A DNA stretch of 46,805 nucleotides from Peptostreptococcus sp. MV1 (GCF_000758885.1 NZ_JRNB01000006.1:1-46805), one strand, 5' to 3'; counted from the stretch's first letter, positions 8,017 to 17,201 are shown. The notes: generated by a model from the sequence alone, not told the origin. Program-made: numbers and translations.

Positions 8017-11000
8017 ATGGAGAACGGTTATAAAGAAATAATTGAAAAATATTCTAAGCAAGGTATTGAGTTGTATGTTGATGGTGAAAAGTTAAAATAT
8101 AAATCCATAAATGGTCAGTTAGATGAAGATATTTTAATGGAATTAAAATTAAATAAAGATGGACTTAAAGAATACATTAAAAAACTTGAGAATAAATATG
8201 ATGTTAAAGATGATTATGCACCATTTCCATTATCTCCAGTTCAGAAATCATATCTTTATGGAAGAGATGACTTACATTCATATGGAAATGTATCTTGTCA
8301 CATTTATCAAGAATTTTTATATGATAATTTAGACGTTTCAAAAGTACAAGATACATGGAATTACTTGATAAATAAACATGAAATGCTGAGGGCAGTTATA
8401 TTTAAAGAAGGTTATCAAAAAATACTACAAAAAGTTCCAGAATATGAGGTTGTTACAGGAGATAGGATATCTATTAGAGAACAGTTAGAGGATAAAGTTT
8501 ATCAATTAGAAAAATGGCCAATGTTTGATATTGGAGTATCAAATTATGGAGAAAAATCAATTTTACACTTTTCGATGGATTTTATGATATGTGATTGGTC
8601 AAGTATATGGCAACTTCTATTAGAGTTTGAGATGAAGTATTTTAAAGGAATAGAGAATGATAGACAATCTAAGATATCATTTAGGAATTATATAATAAGT
8701 GAAGAAAAGACAAAAGAAAACTCGGAATACAAGAAGGCGAAAGCATATTGGAGTCAAAAGACTAGAAAATTAAAGACATCTCCAGTAATACCTTTAAAAA
8801 CGCTAAAAGAAACGGATGTTTGTAAGTTTAAAAGATTGTCTTTAACATTAGATAAGGATATGTGGGATAAATTTAAAATTTTAGCTCAAAACCATGCTTT
8901 AACACCGACAGCGTCAGTATTGACTGTATATAGTGAAGTACTAAAAAAATGGAGTACAGAAAAAGAATTTCTTATAAATTTAACTTTATTTAACAAGAAA
9001 AATTTAGGGGAAAATATAGAATATTTAGTAGGAGATTTTACAAATACATCGGTAATTTCGATAAAAAACATAAAAGAATCTTTTTCAGAGTTAGCAAGAG
9101 AAGTTAATAAAGAATTATTCAGCTCAATAGATAATAGTGCATATCCTGGAGTTAATATATTAAGAGATATTGCTAAACTGCATAACTCCAAAGAATTTTT
9201 AGCACCGTATGTATTTACAAGTGCAATAGGGTTAATTAAAAAGAGGTTGATAGGAAGATATGTGTATGGAATATCTCAAACACCGCAAGTATTTATTGAT
9301 TGTCAAGCTATGGATACTGAATTAGGTTTACAGATTAATTGGGATGTTCGTGAAGGAATATTTGAAGATGATATGTTGGAGGATATGTTTAGTGAGTTTA
9401 AGAAGATTTTAATAAATTTATCGAACAATAAAGAATTTTGGGAGAAACGTCTTGAAATTAATCTACCTAAGTGGCAACGTGAAATTAGAGAAAAAGTTAA
9501 TGCTACAAATAAAAAAATTAATAATAAGACATTATTAGAAGATTTTATAGAAAAAGTAAAATCTTATCCAGATAAGGCGGCTGTTATAGACTCTAGAGGT
9601 TCAATTTCTTATAAAGAATTATATAATAAGTCTGTATCTATAGCTTTAGCATTGAAAGAAAAAAATGTAAAAAAAGGTGAGCATATAATTGTAAAACTAC
9701 CACATAATAAAAGTCAAGTTTATACTATTCTTGGAATACTTATGGTAGGAGCTATATATGTTCCGGTAGATTTTAATATAGAAGAAAAAAGATTAGAGAA
9801 TATTTTAAAACAATGTAATTGTAAAGTTATTTTGACAAATGTCAGTTGTTATGATAGTAGACAAAGAAATTTTGTGAACATTGATGATGTAAATTATAGG
9901 TTAGATTTGATAAATATGTTTAATATAGAACATATCGATTCGACTGATGCAGCTTATATCATGTTTACGTCAGAGACTACTGAAAATCCAAAAGGTGCTG
10001 TAATAAATCATGGCGCAGTATTTAATACTATATATGATATAAATCAAAAATTTGAAATATCTGAGAGAGATTGCATATTAAGAATATCAAAATTAGATTT
10101 TGACTTATCTGTTTATGATATTTTTGGAATGCTATCAGTTGGAGGAACTATTGTATATCCTGATGAAAGTGAGTATTTAAATCCTGCTCATTGGGATAAA
10201 TTGATTGAAGAAAATTCTGTGTCTATATTAAATATGGTACCAGAATTAATGAAACCATATTTAAATTATTTAGAAAATTTATCAAAAAAACAAAATTTTA
10301 TTAAACTAATATTGCTATCAAGAGATTGGATTCCTTTAAATATGCCTAATGCGGTGCAAAAAACTTTTGTAGAATCTAAAATAATAGTATTGGGAGGTGC
10401 TACAGAAGCCTCTATATGGTCTAACTATCATGAATATAAAGGTATTAAAAAGGGATGGAAAAGCATTCCGTATGGGAAACCGCTCACTAATCAACAAATT
10501 TATGTATTAGATAAAAATTTTGAAGATTGTCCAGTTTATTGCGAAGGTAATTTATATATAGCTGGTAGAGGCTTGGCGGAAGGGTATTTAGGAGATAAAA
10601 AATTAACAGAAGAAAAGTTCTTTATTCATCCTCTAAAGCAGATCAGACTTTATTCTACTGGAGATTTGGGTCGCTATTTATCAAGTGGAGAAATAGAATT
10701 TTTAGGTACGGAAGATACTCAGGTAAAAATAAGAGGCAATAGAATAGACCTTGAGGAGATAAAAAATGCTTTAATTAAGCAAAAAGTAATTTCAAATGCT
10801 ATTGTAATGGTAAATGAAAATAAAAAAGAATTTCCTATTGAATCAGTAGTAACAATTGCTAGAGAAGACAGAGATGATAAATTAGATTCGCATTATGAAA
10901 CTTTATTTAATAATAATGAGGGTATAGATATTAAAAATAAGGAATACTTATTTAGTAACAAATATAGGGAATTATGCGATATAAGAGATAAAATATGTTT

Positions 11001-13389
11001 AAATGCTATACTAAATGCAATGATAGATACAGACATATTAAAAAAAGAACCAAATTCTGACTTATATAAAAGAAAAAGGAAATTAAATGATAATAAATAT
11101 AATTGGATAATTGACAGATGGTTATATCAATTGATAGAAAAAAATATAATATATGCTGAAAATGGAGATTATAAAATTCAGTCTATTTTGACATATGATG
11201 ATATTGCTAATTTATGGACAAAAGTTTTTTTAAAATGGGATGTTAAAAATGATAATAGTTTGAAGTACTTAAAGTATGTCAAAGACAGCACGGATAATTT
11301 AGTAGAAATTTTAAATGGGAAGATTGATCCAGTAAATATATTATATCCTGAGGGTTCTGATATTTACACTGATGCAATGTATAATACAAGTATAAATTCT
11401 ATTGTTATTAATAATTTTTACTGTAATTTTATTAATGAGTATATTAAAAATAATAATCATAGGAAAATAAGAATTTTAGAAATAGGTGCCGGAACTGGGG
11501 CAACATCTGAAAAAATAATAGATTTATTAAATGGTGTAGATTATGAATATCATTTTACAGATGGAAAGAAATATTTTTTATCTAAAGCTAAAAAGAAGTT
11601 TGAAGATAATAAAAATGTTAAGATCTATCAATTGGACATTAATGAAGATCCTATAAAAATTGGAATAGAATACAATTATTTTGATATAATAATTGGCGCT
11701 TATGTTTTAGAAAATGCTAAAGATGTTGTAAGTAGTTTAAATTATATAAGAAATATATGTGCGCCTAAGGGATACTTACTATTTTCTGAGCCTATACGTA
11801 ATGAACCGTGGATAATTGCATCTCAAGTATTTATGATGGAAAAACCATTAGATTCATTAAGGAAAAACAAATTTTTCTTATCAATAGAAGAATGGAAAAA
11901 TATATTATATGAAAACAATGAAAAAATCTTTACTTTACCAAGAGAAGAATCTGTTATAGAGAAATTAGGAATGGTTTTGTTTATAAAACAGTTTAAAAGT
12001 GATTATTCTTTTATCAATAGAGAGAAAATATATAATAATCTTAAGATATGTTTACCTATTGATTTGATGCCTGACAAAATAACTTTTTTAGAAAAATTCA
12101 AATTGACTTCAAATGGTATAGTTGACATAAAGAAAAATTTTTCATATGAAACGGATTATTTGAGATGTGCAGAAAATGAATCTATTAATTTTGATTCAAA
12201 AAAAACATCTATACCAAAAGAAGTATTGAATATTTGTGCTAAATTTTTAGATGAAGAAGAATTAAATTTAAATAAGAATTTATATGAATGTGGAGCTGAT
12301 TCATTGATTTTAGCTCAAATAGCAGCTGAAATTATAAAAAGCATTGAATCAAGTAGCACATTTGAATCTATACTTAGAGAATTAATAGATGAACCAACTT
12401 TTTATAGGATTTCTGAGTTATTGAAAGGCGGAAACGGTACAGAGCATAATATTTCTAATGATGAATTTATATACTCAAAAAAATATAGTGCAGCCATCGA
12501 GGATAAAAGATTAAGAGTTATATTACATGGAGCTTTTGGAAATCTTGAAAATTTAAAAAATTTAGCAATGGAATTATGTTCTCAAAATAAAGGAGATATA
12601 TTATTGATGGGTGTATCAGATATAGGTAAGTATCTAGATATAAATTCAGATGAATTAGTTGAAAAATTGGCAAATGAGTATTATAAAGAAATACAAAAAT
12701 TTTCTCCAACAAATGTTCAAATAATAGGATATAGCTTTAGCGGGGTAGTTGCAATAGAAGTTTCTAGGAGATTATTAGAAGCAGGAATTTTAGTAGATAA
12801 TTTAGCAGTTATAGAAGGTGGAAGCTTGTTAAATTATAATTATGATGAATTATTATTGGAATTTAATTTCTTACAAGCATTTAATATTGAAATTTCAGAT
12901 ATAGGATTTAAAGAAACAAATATATTAGATATAGCATTTTCTAATATGGATAATAATTATGAGAATGCAATGACGGTTAATAATATATTGAGTAAAATGC
13001 GATTCGAAGAAGATATACTTTATGTAAAAAAATTAAATTCTTTATCTCAACAAAAAAGATTTGAATTATATTATAATTTAGTAAAAAATAAGGGAAATTC
13101 AATTACAAAAAAATCTTTTTTAGATATGTATAAAATTTTCATAAAGTCATTTAATGCTCAAAAATTTATGCCTGAAATATATTTTGGGGATATAGATTAC
13201 TATATAGCAAAAGATAATGTTGGGGCATATAAGCACTTTAATATCCTAGCTGAAAATTGGAAGAATATAATTATTGGCGATATTAGAAAATTTTATATAC
13301 CAGGCAATCATTATAGTTCAGTACAAGGAAAGTCAAACTCAAAAGTTTTAGCAAATATGTTAAATGAAAATATGTCGAGCGAAATATAG
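8017..13389 (+). CDS. Terminal NRPS: docking-Cy-A(embedded MT)-PCP-TE, PchF-like
   Basis: 1790 aa. Domains by rough residue: TubC-like docking 1-60; Cy 68-470 (FPLSPVQKSYLYGR; D188, D193, S196; ISQTPQVFID); A about 505-930; methyltransferase inserted about 950-1330 (ILEIGAGTGA at 1153); A10 region 1363-1370; PCP GADSL (S1429); TE about 1498-1790 with GYSFSG (S1573) and a late H1765. The A-domain pocket residues read D-L-Y-N-L-S-L-I-W, the known cysteine code of PchE/PchF/HMWP2. However, the ATP loop is TSETTENPKG instead of TSGSTGxPKG, and the A10 lysine is Ile (LTSNGIVD, I1368). The domain is probably weak or dead for adenylation, with Cys loaded in trans. The MT is probably an N-methyltransferase for a thiazolidine, as in PchF. 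The TE releases the product. Ribosome site AAGGAGG. Confidence 0.93.
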   Translation: MENGYKEIIEKYSKQGIELYVDGEKLKYKSINGQLDEDILMELKLNKDGLKEYIKKLENKYDVKDDYAPFPLSPVQKSYLYGRDDLHSYGNVSCHIYQEFLYDNLDVSKVQDTWNYLINKHEMLRAVIFKEGYQKILQKVPEYEVVTGDRISIREQLEDKVYQLEKWPMFDIGVSNYGEKSILHFSMDFMICDWSSIWQLLLEFEMKYFKGIENDRQSKISFRNYIISEEKTKENSEYKKAKAYWSQKTRKLKTSPVIPLKTLKETDVCKFKRLSLTLDKDMWDKFKILAQNHALTPTASVLTVYSEVLKKWSTEKEFLINLTLFNKKNLGENIEYLVGDFTNTSVISIKNIKESFSELAREVNKELFSSIDNSAYPGVNILRDIAKLHNSKEFLAPYVFTSAIGLIKKRLIGRYVYGISQTPQVFIDCQAMDTELGLQINWDVREGIFEDDMLEDMFSEFKKILINLSNNKEFWEKRLEINLPKWQREIREKVNATNKKINNKTLLEDFIEKVKSYPDKAAVIDSRGSISYKELYNKSVSIALALKEKNVKKGEHIIVKLPHNKSQVYTILGILMVGAIYVPVDFNIEEKRLENILKQCNCKVILTNVSCYDSRQRNFVNIDDVNYRLDLINMFNIEHIDSTDAAYIMFTSETTENPKGAVINHGAVFNTIYDINQKFEISERDCILRISKLDFDLSVYDIFGMLSVGGTIVYPDESEYLNPAHWDKLIEENSVSILNMVPELMKPYLNYLENLSKKQNFIKLILLSRDWIPLNMPNAVQKTFVESKIIVLGGATEASIWSNYHEYKGIKKGWKSIPYGKPLTNQQIYVLDKNFEDCPVYCEGNLYIAGRGLAEGYLGDKKLTEEKFFIHPLKQIRLYSTGDLGRYLSSGEIEFLGTEDTQVKIRGNRIDLEEIKNALIKQKVISNAIVMVNENKKEFPIESVVTIAREDRDDKLDSHYETLFNNNEGIDIKNKEYLFSNKYRELCDIRDKICLNAILNAMIDTDILKKEPNSDLYKRKRKLNDNKYNWIIDRWLYQLIEKNIIYAENGDYKIQSILTYDDIANLWTKVFLKWDVKNDNSLKYLKYVKDSTDNLVEILNGKIDPVNILYPEGSDIYTDAMYNTSINSIVINNFYCNFINEYIKNNNHRKIRILEIGAGTGATSEKIIDLLNGVDYEYHFTDGKKYFLSKAKKKFEDNKNVKIYQLDINEDPIKIGIEYNYFDIIIGAYVLENAKDVVSSLNYIRNICAPKGYLLFSEPIRNEPWIIASQVFMMEKPLDSLRKNKFFLSIEEWKNILYENNEKIFTLPREESVIEKLGMVLFIKQFKSDYSFINREKIYNNLKICLPIDLMPDKITFLEKFKLTSNGIVDIKKNFSYETDYLRCAENESINFDSKKTSIPKEVLNICAKFLDEEELNLNKNLYECGADSLILAQIAAEIIKSIESSSTFESILRELIDEPTFYRISELLKGGNGTEHNISNDEFIYSKKYSAAIEDKRLRVILHGAFGNLENLKNLAMELCSQNKGDILLMGVSDIGKYLDINSDELVEKLANEYYKEIQKFSPTNVQIIGYSFSGVVAIEVSRRLLEAGILVDNLAVIEGGSLLNYNYDELLLEFNFLQAFNIEISDIGFKETNILDIAFSNMDNNYENAMTVNNILSKMRFEEDILYVKKLNSLSQQKRFELYYNLVKNKGNSITKKSFLDMYKIFIKSFNAQKFMPEIYFGDIDYYIAKDNVGAYKHFNILAENWKNIIIGDIRKFYIPGNHYSSVQGKSNSKVLANMLNENMSSEI

Positions 13390-13456
13390 AGAATAAAGTA
13401 TATATTATAATAAATATTTAAAAAAGAAAGTATATCGTTTTGTGGGGGGTGAAAAA

Positions 13457-15628
13457 ATGATAGAAACAATTATTTGTGGAAAAGTATCAGGAAATTTTAT
13501 TGTAGAATCTTTATTTAAATTAAAAGATATAATTGAAATATCAGGAATTTTTGAAGTTAATTCTAAGACAACAATTAGAGATGCATATTTTAATAATTTG
13601 CCACTTTTTACAAATATAAAAAATATCCCTAATAATACTAAACTTGCATATGTTCCATTTAATTCTGAAATTAATAGAGATGTAGATATTGTTCGCTATC
13701 TATTAAATAGAGGAATAAACGTAATTGAAGAAATTCCTAAAAGTAAAAAAGATACAATAAAATATTTAAAGGAAATAAAAAGTAAAAACTGTTACTATCT
13801 TATTAGAAATTTATATGAAGAAACAGAAATTTCAAAAATGTTTATAAGAAAAGCGAAACAAATAATGCAAGAACAAAAAATAATATATATTGATTCGTTT
13901 ATATCTAAAGATATGTTATTTTCTATTTTTAAAATTATTAAGTCAAGCCTTAATGAGAATTTTTGTTTTGATATAAAAACATTTAGTCATGATGAATTTA
14001 TTACTATTAGTGGGAAAATATCGGAAATAACATTTTGCTTTAAAGTATATGATCCTATAAATATTAATAACAGATGCAAATACTATGAAAATAAATTGGA
14101 GTTTGTATTTGAAGATGGTAGTTTGATTTTAGAAATTTTTAAAAATATAATTATCTGGAAAAATAGAAGAAATTTATTTTTTGATAAAGATAACATAAAT
14201 ATAAATTTATACAATGCAGAACAACTACTAAATTTAAAAACATCTTTTACAGTCGAAAATAAAACAGATTTAAATGATGAATTATTACTTTTGGTAAAAA
14301 AACAGATCACTTTTTTAAATAATATGAAGAATGATGGAAGAAAATATTTGCCAAAGGTACACGAGATTATTAAAGATGTTCAATTATTTGATGAATTTGA
14401 ATATTTAGTAAGAAAGTTTGATTTAAAAGATGACCTTACAATAAAACAAAACTCATGTTTATCCTCAAATTTAGAAAAAAATGAGTGGTTGTATGAAACA
14501 CCTAATTTAATGAATATTCATTCTATACAAGATGTTGAAAGAAGGTACTCATTTATAGATCATGTTCATGTAAATAAATTTTTAGAATCGATAAATATGT
14601 ATATATATTTGTCCATGATATTGTTTTTTCAAAATAATGGTGTTTTTATTGATTGTAATCGCAAATATAATATAAATGAGATTATTGAAAAAAACTTTAA
14701 TAGTAGAAATAAAAATATTATATTAAGATGGTTAAATATATTATTCGAAAATGAATTTATACATCTAGAAAATAATAATTGTTATTTGCGTAAAGTCGTG
14801 AATAAAAATAATATTGATAGATATTATGAAGATGCAAAGAACTTATGGGATTGGAAATTAGGAGATCCGTTGTCTATAGATTATATAAATCAAAATATAA
14901 AATATTTACAAGAATTATTTGATGGAAAGAAAAAATGTAATTCTATATTATTTCCTGAGGGAGACCTGAAATATGCAAAGGCATTATATAAGAACAACAT
15001 GGTATATAGATATATTAATGACTTAGTAGCAATAACTATATCTGATTATGTAAAAAAATATTCTAGTGGAATTAATAAGATAAAAATTTTAGAAATAGGA
15101 GCTGGAATAGGAGCTACTACAGATAGTGTATTAAAAAGATTAATAGATGAAAATTTGATTGATGAAGTATTATATAAATATACAGATATATCGAATTTTT
15201 TTATCCAGTGTGCAAAAAGCAAATATGAAAATGTAGTTAGTAACATTGAATATGAAAAGATTGATATAGATAAAGATTTGGAAAAGTTAGGAAAGGAAAC
15301 TTTTGATATAGTGATAGCTGTAGGTGTATTAAATAATTCTGGAAAATTAAATACAGTATTGAGAGAGATATATAATACTGTAAAAAAAGATAGTCTTATA
15401 TTAATTGCAGAACCAGTTAAGGAACCTCCTGAAATGCTTGTTTCACAAGTTTTTATGATGACAAAACCAACAGATATTAGGCTAGAGAAAAATAGAACAT
15501 TTTTAAATAGATTAGAATGGCTTGATTTATTAAAGGATACATTTGATAAAAAACAAATTCTTACTTATCCTAAAAATACACACGCCTTGTATGAATTTGG
15601 GCAACAATTATTTGTTGTTAAAATATAA
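13457..15628 (+). CDS. Fusion of a degenerate thiazolinyl-reductase-like domain and a SAM methyltransferase
   Basis: 723 aa from the ATG at 13457 (GGGGGGTG upstream; a GTG at 13442 falls within that site). Residues 1 to about 320 are collinear with the two reductases (IICGKVSG start, then INVIEEIP where they have VIQEHP or VIQEQP). Ile93 replaces the catalytic His, and Y120 is kept at the same 27-residue spacing. Residues about 350-723 are a methyltransferase of the NRPS-embedded type with its own helical lead-in, LEIGAGIGATT (about 544) and SQVFMMTKPTD, closely like the MT in the terminal synthetase. There is no A, Cy or PCP. The reductase half is probably inactive and may recruit the MT to the assembly line, making this a trans-acting methyltransferase. 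I recall no named protein with this architecture. The 67-nt gap before it is the largest in the operon. Confidence 0.8.
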   Translation: MIETIICGKVSGNFIVESLFKLKDIIEISGIFEVNSKTTIRDAYFNNLPLFTNIKNIPNNTKLAYVPFNSEINRDVDIVRYLLNRGINVIEEIPKSKKDTIKYLKEIKSKNCYYLIRNLYEETEISKMFIRKAKQIMQEQKIIYIDSFISKDMLFSIFKIIKSSLNENFCFDIKTFSHDEFITISGKISEITFCFKVYDPININNRCKYYENKLEFVFEDGSLILEIFKNIIIWKNRRNLFFDKDNININLYNAEQLLNLKTSFTVENKTDLNDELLLLVKKQITFLNNMKNDGRKYLPKVHEIIKDVQLFDEFEYLVRKFDLKDDLTIKQNSCLSSNLEKNEWLYETPNLMNIHSIQDVERRYSFIDHVHVNKFLESINMYIYLSMILFFQNNGVFIDCNRKYNINEIIEKNFNSRNKNIILRWLNILFENEFIHLENNNCYLRKVVNKNNIDRYYEDAKNLWDWKLGDPLSIDYINQNIKYLQELFDGKKKCNSILFPEGDLKYAKALYKNNMVYRYINDLVAITISDYVKKYSSGINKIKILEIGAGIGATTDSVLKRLIDENLIDEVLYKYTDISNFFIQCAKSKYENVVSNIEYEKIDIDKDLEKLGKETFDIVIAVGVLNNSGKLNTVLREIYNTVKKDSLILIAEPVKEPPEMLVSQVFMMTKPTDIRLEKNRTFLNRLEWLDLLKDTFDKKQILTYPKNTHALYEFGQQLFVVKI

Positions 15629-15651
15629 AAAAAGGAGATAAATAAGTAGTC

Positions 15652-16308
15652 ATGAAAGAAACAATTATTTTAGTATGTGGAGCTTTTCATTATGAATGGT
15701 GCTGGAATGAACATTTTATACCATACTTTAAGGAAAAAGGATACAATTTACATGTGCATGCATTATCAAAAGAAGCTAAAAATTTAAAAGATTCTATGAA
15801 AATATTAAGGGAAAATATTAAAAAAATTGATACAGAGTTTATTTTTATAACACATTCTATGGGTAATTTGTTTATAAATGAATTTTTAAAAACTTATAAA
15901 GATTGTGTGCCGAAATCAATGGTTTTTTTAATGCCATTTCCAATTGAAAACAGGATTAAAAATTTATTCTTTACTAATAAGAATTATATTAAGTTGACAA
16001 GGGAAGAATTCTTTTTTTCTGGAAGAGTTAATAACGCTAAAAAGTATATTGATAAAATGAATAAGGAACCTCTAAGCATAAGAATGTTGCCTGTTATTTA
16101 TTCCTCAATTAAAAAAATAGAATTTAATGTTCCAATATTAACCATATATTCTAAAAATGACAATTGTTTACTCGGAGAATCAGTAATAGAATCAGCTAAG
16201 TTGTATAAATCAAAAATTGTTGTTTTAGACGATGTGTGTCATGATTGTATGCTTGATCCAGAATGGAAACTAGTAGCGGACCTAACAAGAGAATTTATAG
16301 ATAATTAA
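15652..16308 (+). CDS. Alpha/beta hydrolase, possible editing thioesterase
   Basis: 218 aa. A small alpha/beta-hydrolase: oxyanion region LVCGAFHYEWCW, nucleophile elbow THSMGN (S69), acid D170 in YSKNDN, and H197 in DVCHDCM, giving a complete Ser-Asp-His triad. No signal peptide. It is the last gene of the biosynthetic operon. Yersiniabactin and pyochelin clusters carry a separate type II thioesterase (YbtT, PchC) that clears mischarged carriers; this protein could have that role, although its N-terminal pattern is closer to small esterases than to the classical RifR-type TEII. The AAGGAG at 15632-15637 is 14 nt from the ATG, a rather long spacing that may lower translation. No convincing terminator follows. 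Confidence 0.7.
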   Translation: MKETIILVCGAFHYEWCWNEHFIPYFKEKGYNLHVHALSKEAKNLKDSMKILRENIKKIDTEFIFITHSMGNLFINEFLKTYKDCVPKSMVFLMPFPIENRIKNLFFTNKNYIKLTREEFFFSGRVNNAKKYIDKMNKEPLSIRMLPVIYSSIKKIEFNVPILTIYSKNDNCLLGESVIESAKLYKSKIVVLDDVCHDCMLDPEWKLVADLTREFIDN

Positions 16309-16348
16309 ATAATATGTTATCATAAAAAAATGTAATTGATAGTGATTG

Positions 16349-16378
16349 TTGACTTTATTAGCTTCTTTATGCTAAAAT
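16349..16378 (+). promoter_or_regulatory. Sigma-A-type promoter of the tetR-like gene
   Basis: TTGACT (16349-16354), 18-nt spacer, TAAAAT (16373-16378). The ribosome site of the tetR-like gene starts about 25 nt after the -10. The following bases (AGTAAACGG) contain an AGTAAA half-site like that in the palindrome before the ECF operon, so autoregulation is possible. Confidence 0.6.
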
Positions 16379-16418
16379 ATAGTAAACGGTGTTATCTTAA
16401 TTTGGGAGGTGAAACTTA

Positions 16419-17030
16419 CTGAGAGACAAAGATGTTACAATAGAGAAAATATTAAAAAGTGCAAAAAGCGAGTTTACAGAGCATGGATTCGAAGAGGCTT
16501 CTATTCGCACTATTGCTAAAAATGCAGGAATTACGCCTGGTGCAATATATAAGCATTTTAAATCTAAAGAAGATATTTTTAAAGTACTTGTAAGTCCTAT
16601 ACTTAATCACTTATACAGAAGAAGTAAAGAATTGACAAATCAAGCGATTGAAGAAATTAAAGTAAATGGTTTACAAGCTTTTGGAGAAAAATCTGATGAT
16701 AGTAATAGGGAATTATTGGAATTTATTTACCAAAACGATCCTATAGTTAATCTTCTGTTTAACTGTTCTCATGGTACGGAATTTGAATCAATTCGTCATG
16801 ATTTAGTGAATCTTGAAGTGCAGGGCGCTAAGAAATTAATTGAGATTCTTAAAGAAAAAAAGATTGAAGTAAATGATTTGAATGATGATGAACTTCATGT
16901 TCTTTATACAATGGCATGTACGCCTTTATTTGAGGTAATCACACATAGGTATCCATATAATGAAGCCTTAAATTTTATCGATATGATGGAGGCAGCAATG
17001 AATTTTGGTTGGAGGAGGATTATTAAATGA
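16419..17030 (+). CDS. TetR/AcrR-family transcriptional regulator with an apparent CTG start
   Basis: 203 aa. A classic TetR N-terminal helix-turn-helix is visible from residue 8 (IEKILKSAKSEFTEHGF, then IRTIAKNAGITPGAIYKHF), followed by an all-helical ligand domain. The frame has a stop at 16410-16412. The only initiator-like codon between it and the DNA-binding domain is CTG at 16419, 7 nt after GGGAGGTG (16404-16411). The next candidate, a TTG at 16632, would delete the whole HTH. I therefore choose CTG, a rare start that may keep the level low. It lies between the NRPS operon and the ECF/ABC transport operon and probably controls the latter, through paired palindromic sites before 17202. 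The ligand could be the metallophore or its metal complex, but the sequence does not show this. Confidence 0.85.
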   Translation: MRDKDVTIEKILKSAKSEFTEHGFEEASIRTIAKNAGITPGAIYKHFKSKEDIFKVLVSPILNHLYRRSKELTNQAIEEIKVNGLQAFGEKSDDSNRELLEFIYQNDPIVNLLFNCSHGTEFESIRHDLVNLEVQGAKKLIEILKEKKIEVNDLNDDELHVLYTMACTPLFEVITHRYPYNEALNFIDMMEAAMNFGWRRIIK

Positions 17031-17065
17031 AAACATAATATAAAATTAAAAAATAATAAATTTTG

Positions 17066-17096
17066 AAATCGGGTTAATCCCGATTTTCTGCGTTTT
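17066..17096 (+). terminator. Rho-independent terminator after the tetR-like gene
   Basis: Perfect 8-bp stem AAATCGGG (17066-17073) / CCCGATTT (17079-17086) with a 5-nt loop, followed by a T-rich stretch. It separates the regulator from the ECF operon. Confidence 0.8.
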
Positions 17097-17123
17097 ATGG
17101 AAAGTAAACAAAAATAAAAAAAA

Positions 17124-17172
17124 TTTACCAGTAAAGATTATTTTGAATCAATCATATTGTAACTGGTAAATA
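17124..17172 (+). promoter_or_regulatory. Promoter of the ECF/ABC operon flanked by two operator-like sites
   Basis: TTTACCAGTAAA (17124-17135) is a palindrome with a 2-nt centre. The 10-mer ATTTACCAGT (17123-17132) recurs inverted as ACTGGTAAAT (17162-17171). Between them lies TTGAAT (17143-17148), then 18 nt, then TAAATA (17167-17172), so one copy sits just upstream of the -35 and the other overlaps the -10. This suits repression by the neighbouring TetR protein. The same arms could form an RNA stem only if transcription began upstream, which I consider less likely. Confidence 0.5.
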
Positions 17173-17201
17173 AATATAAAAATTTAAATGGAGGTATTCA
17201 A

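Noticed and set aside
16632-17030. Short version of the TetR protein starting at a TTG
   Set aside because: It would lack the DNA-binding domain, which is clearly encoded in the same frame upstream.
16310-17200. Fur or DtxR boxes in the regulatory region
   Set aside because: AT-rich stretches such as ATAATATGTTATCATA look suggestive, but none forms the expected 19-bp inverted repeat; I would not call iron-regulator sites by eye.
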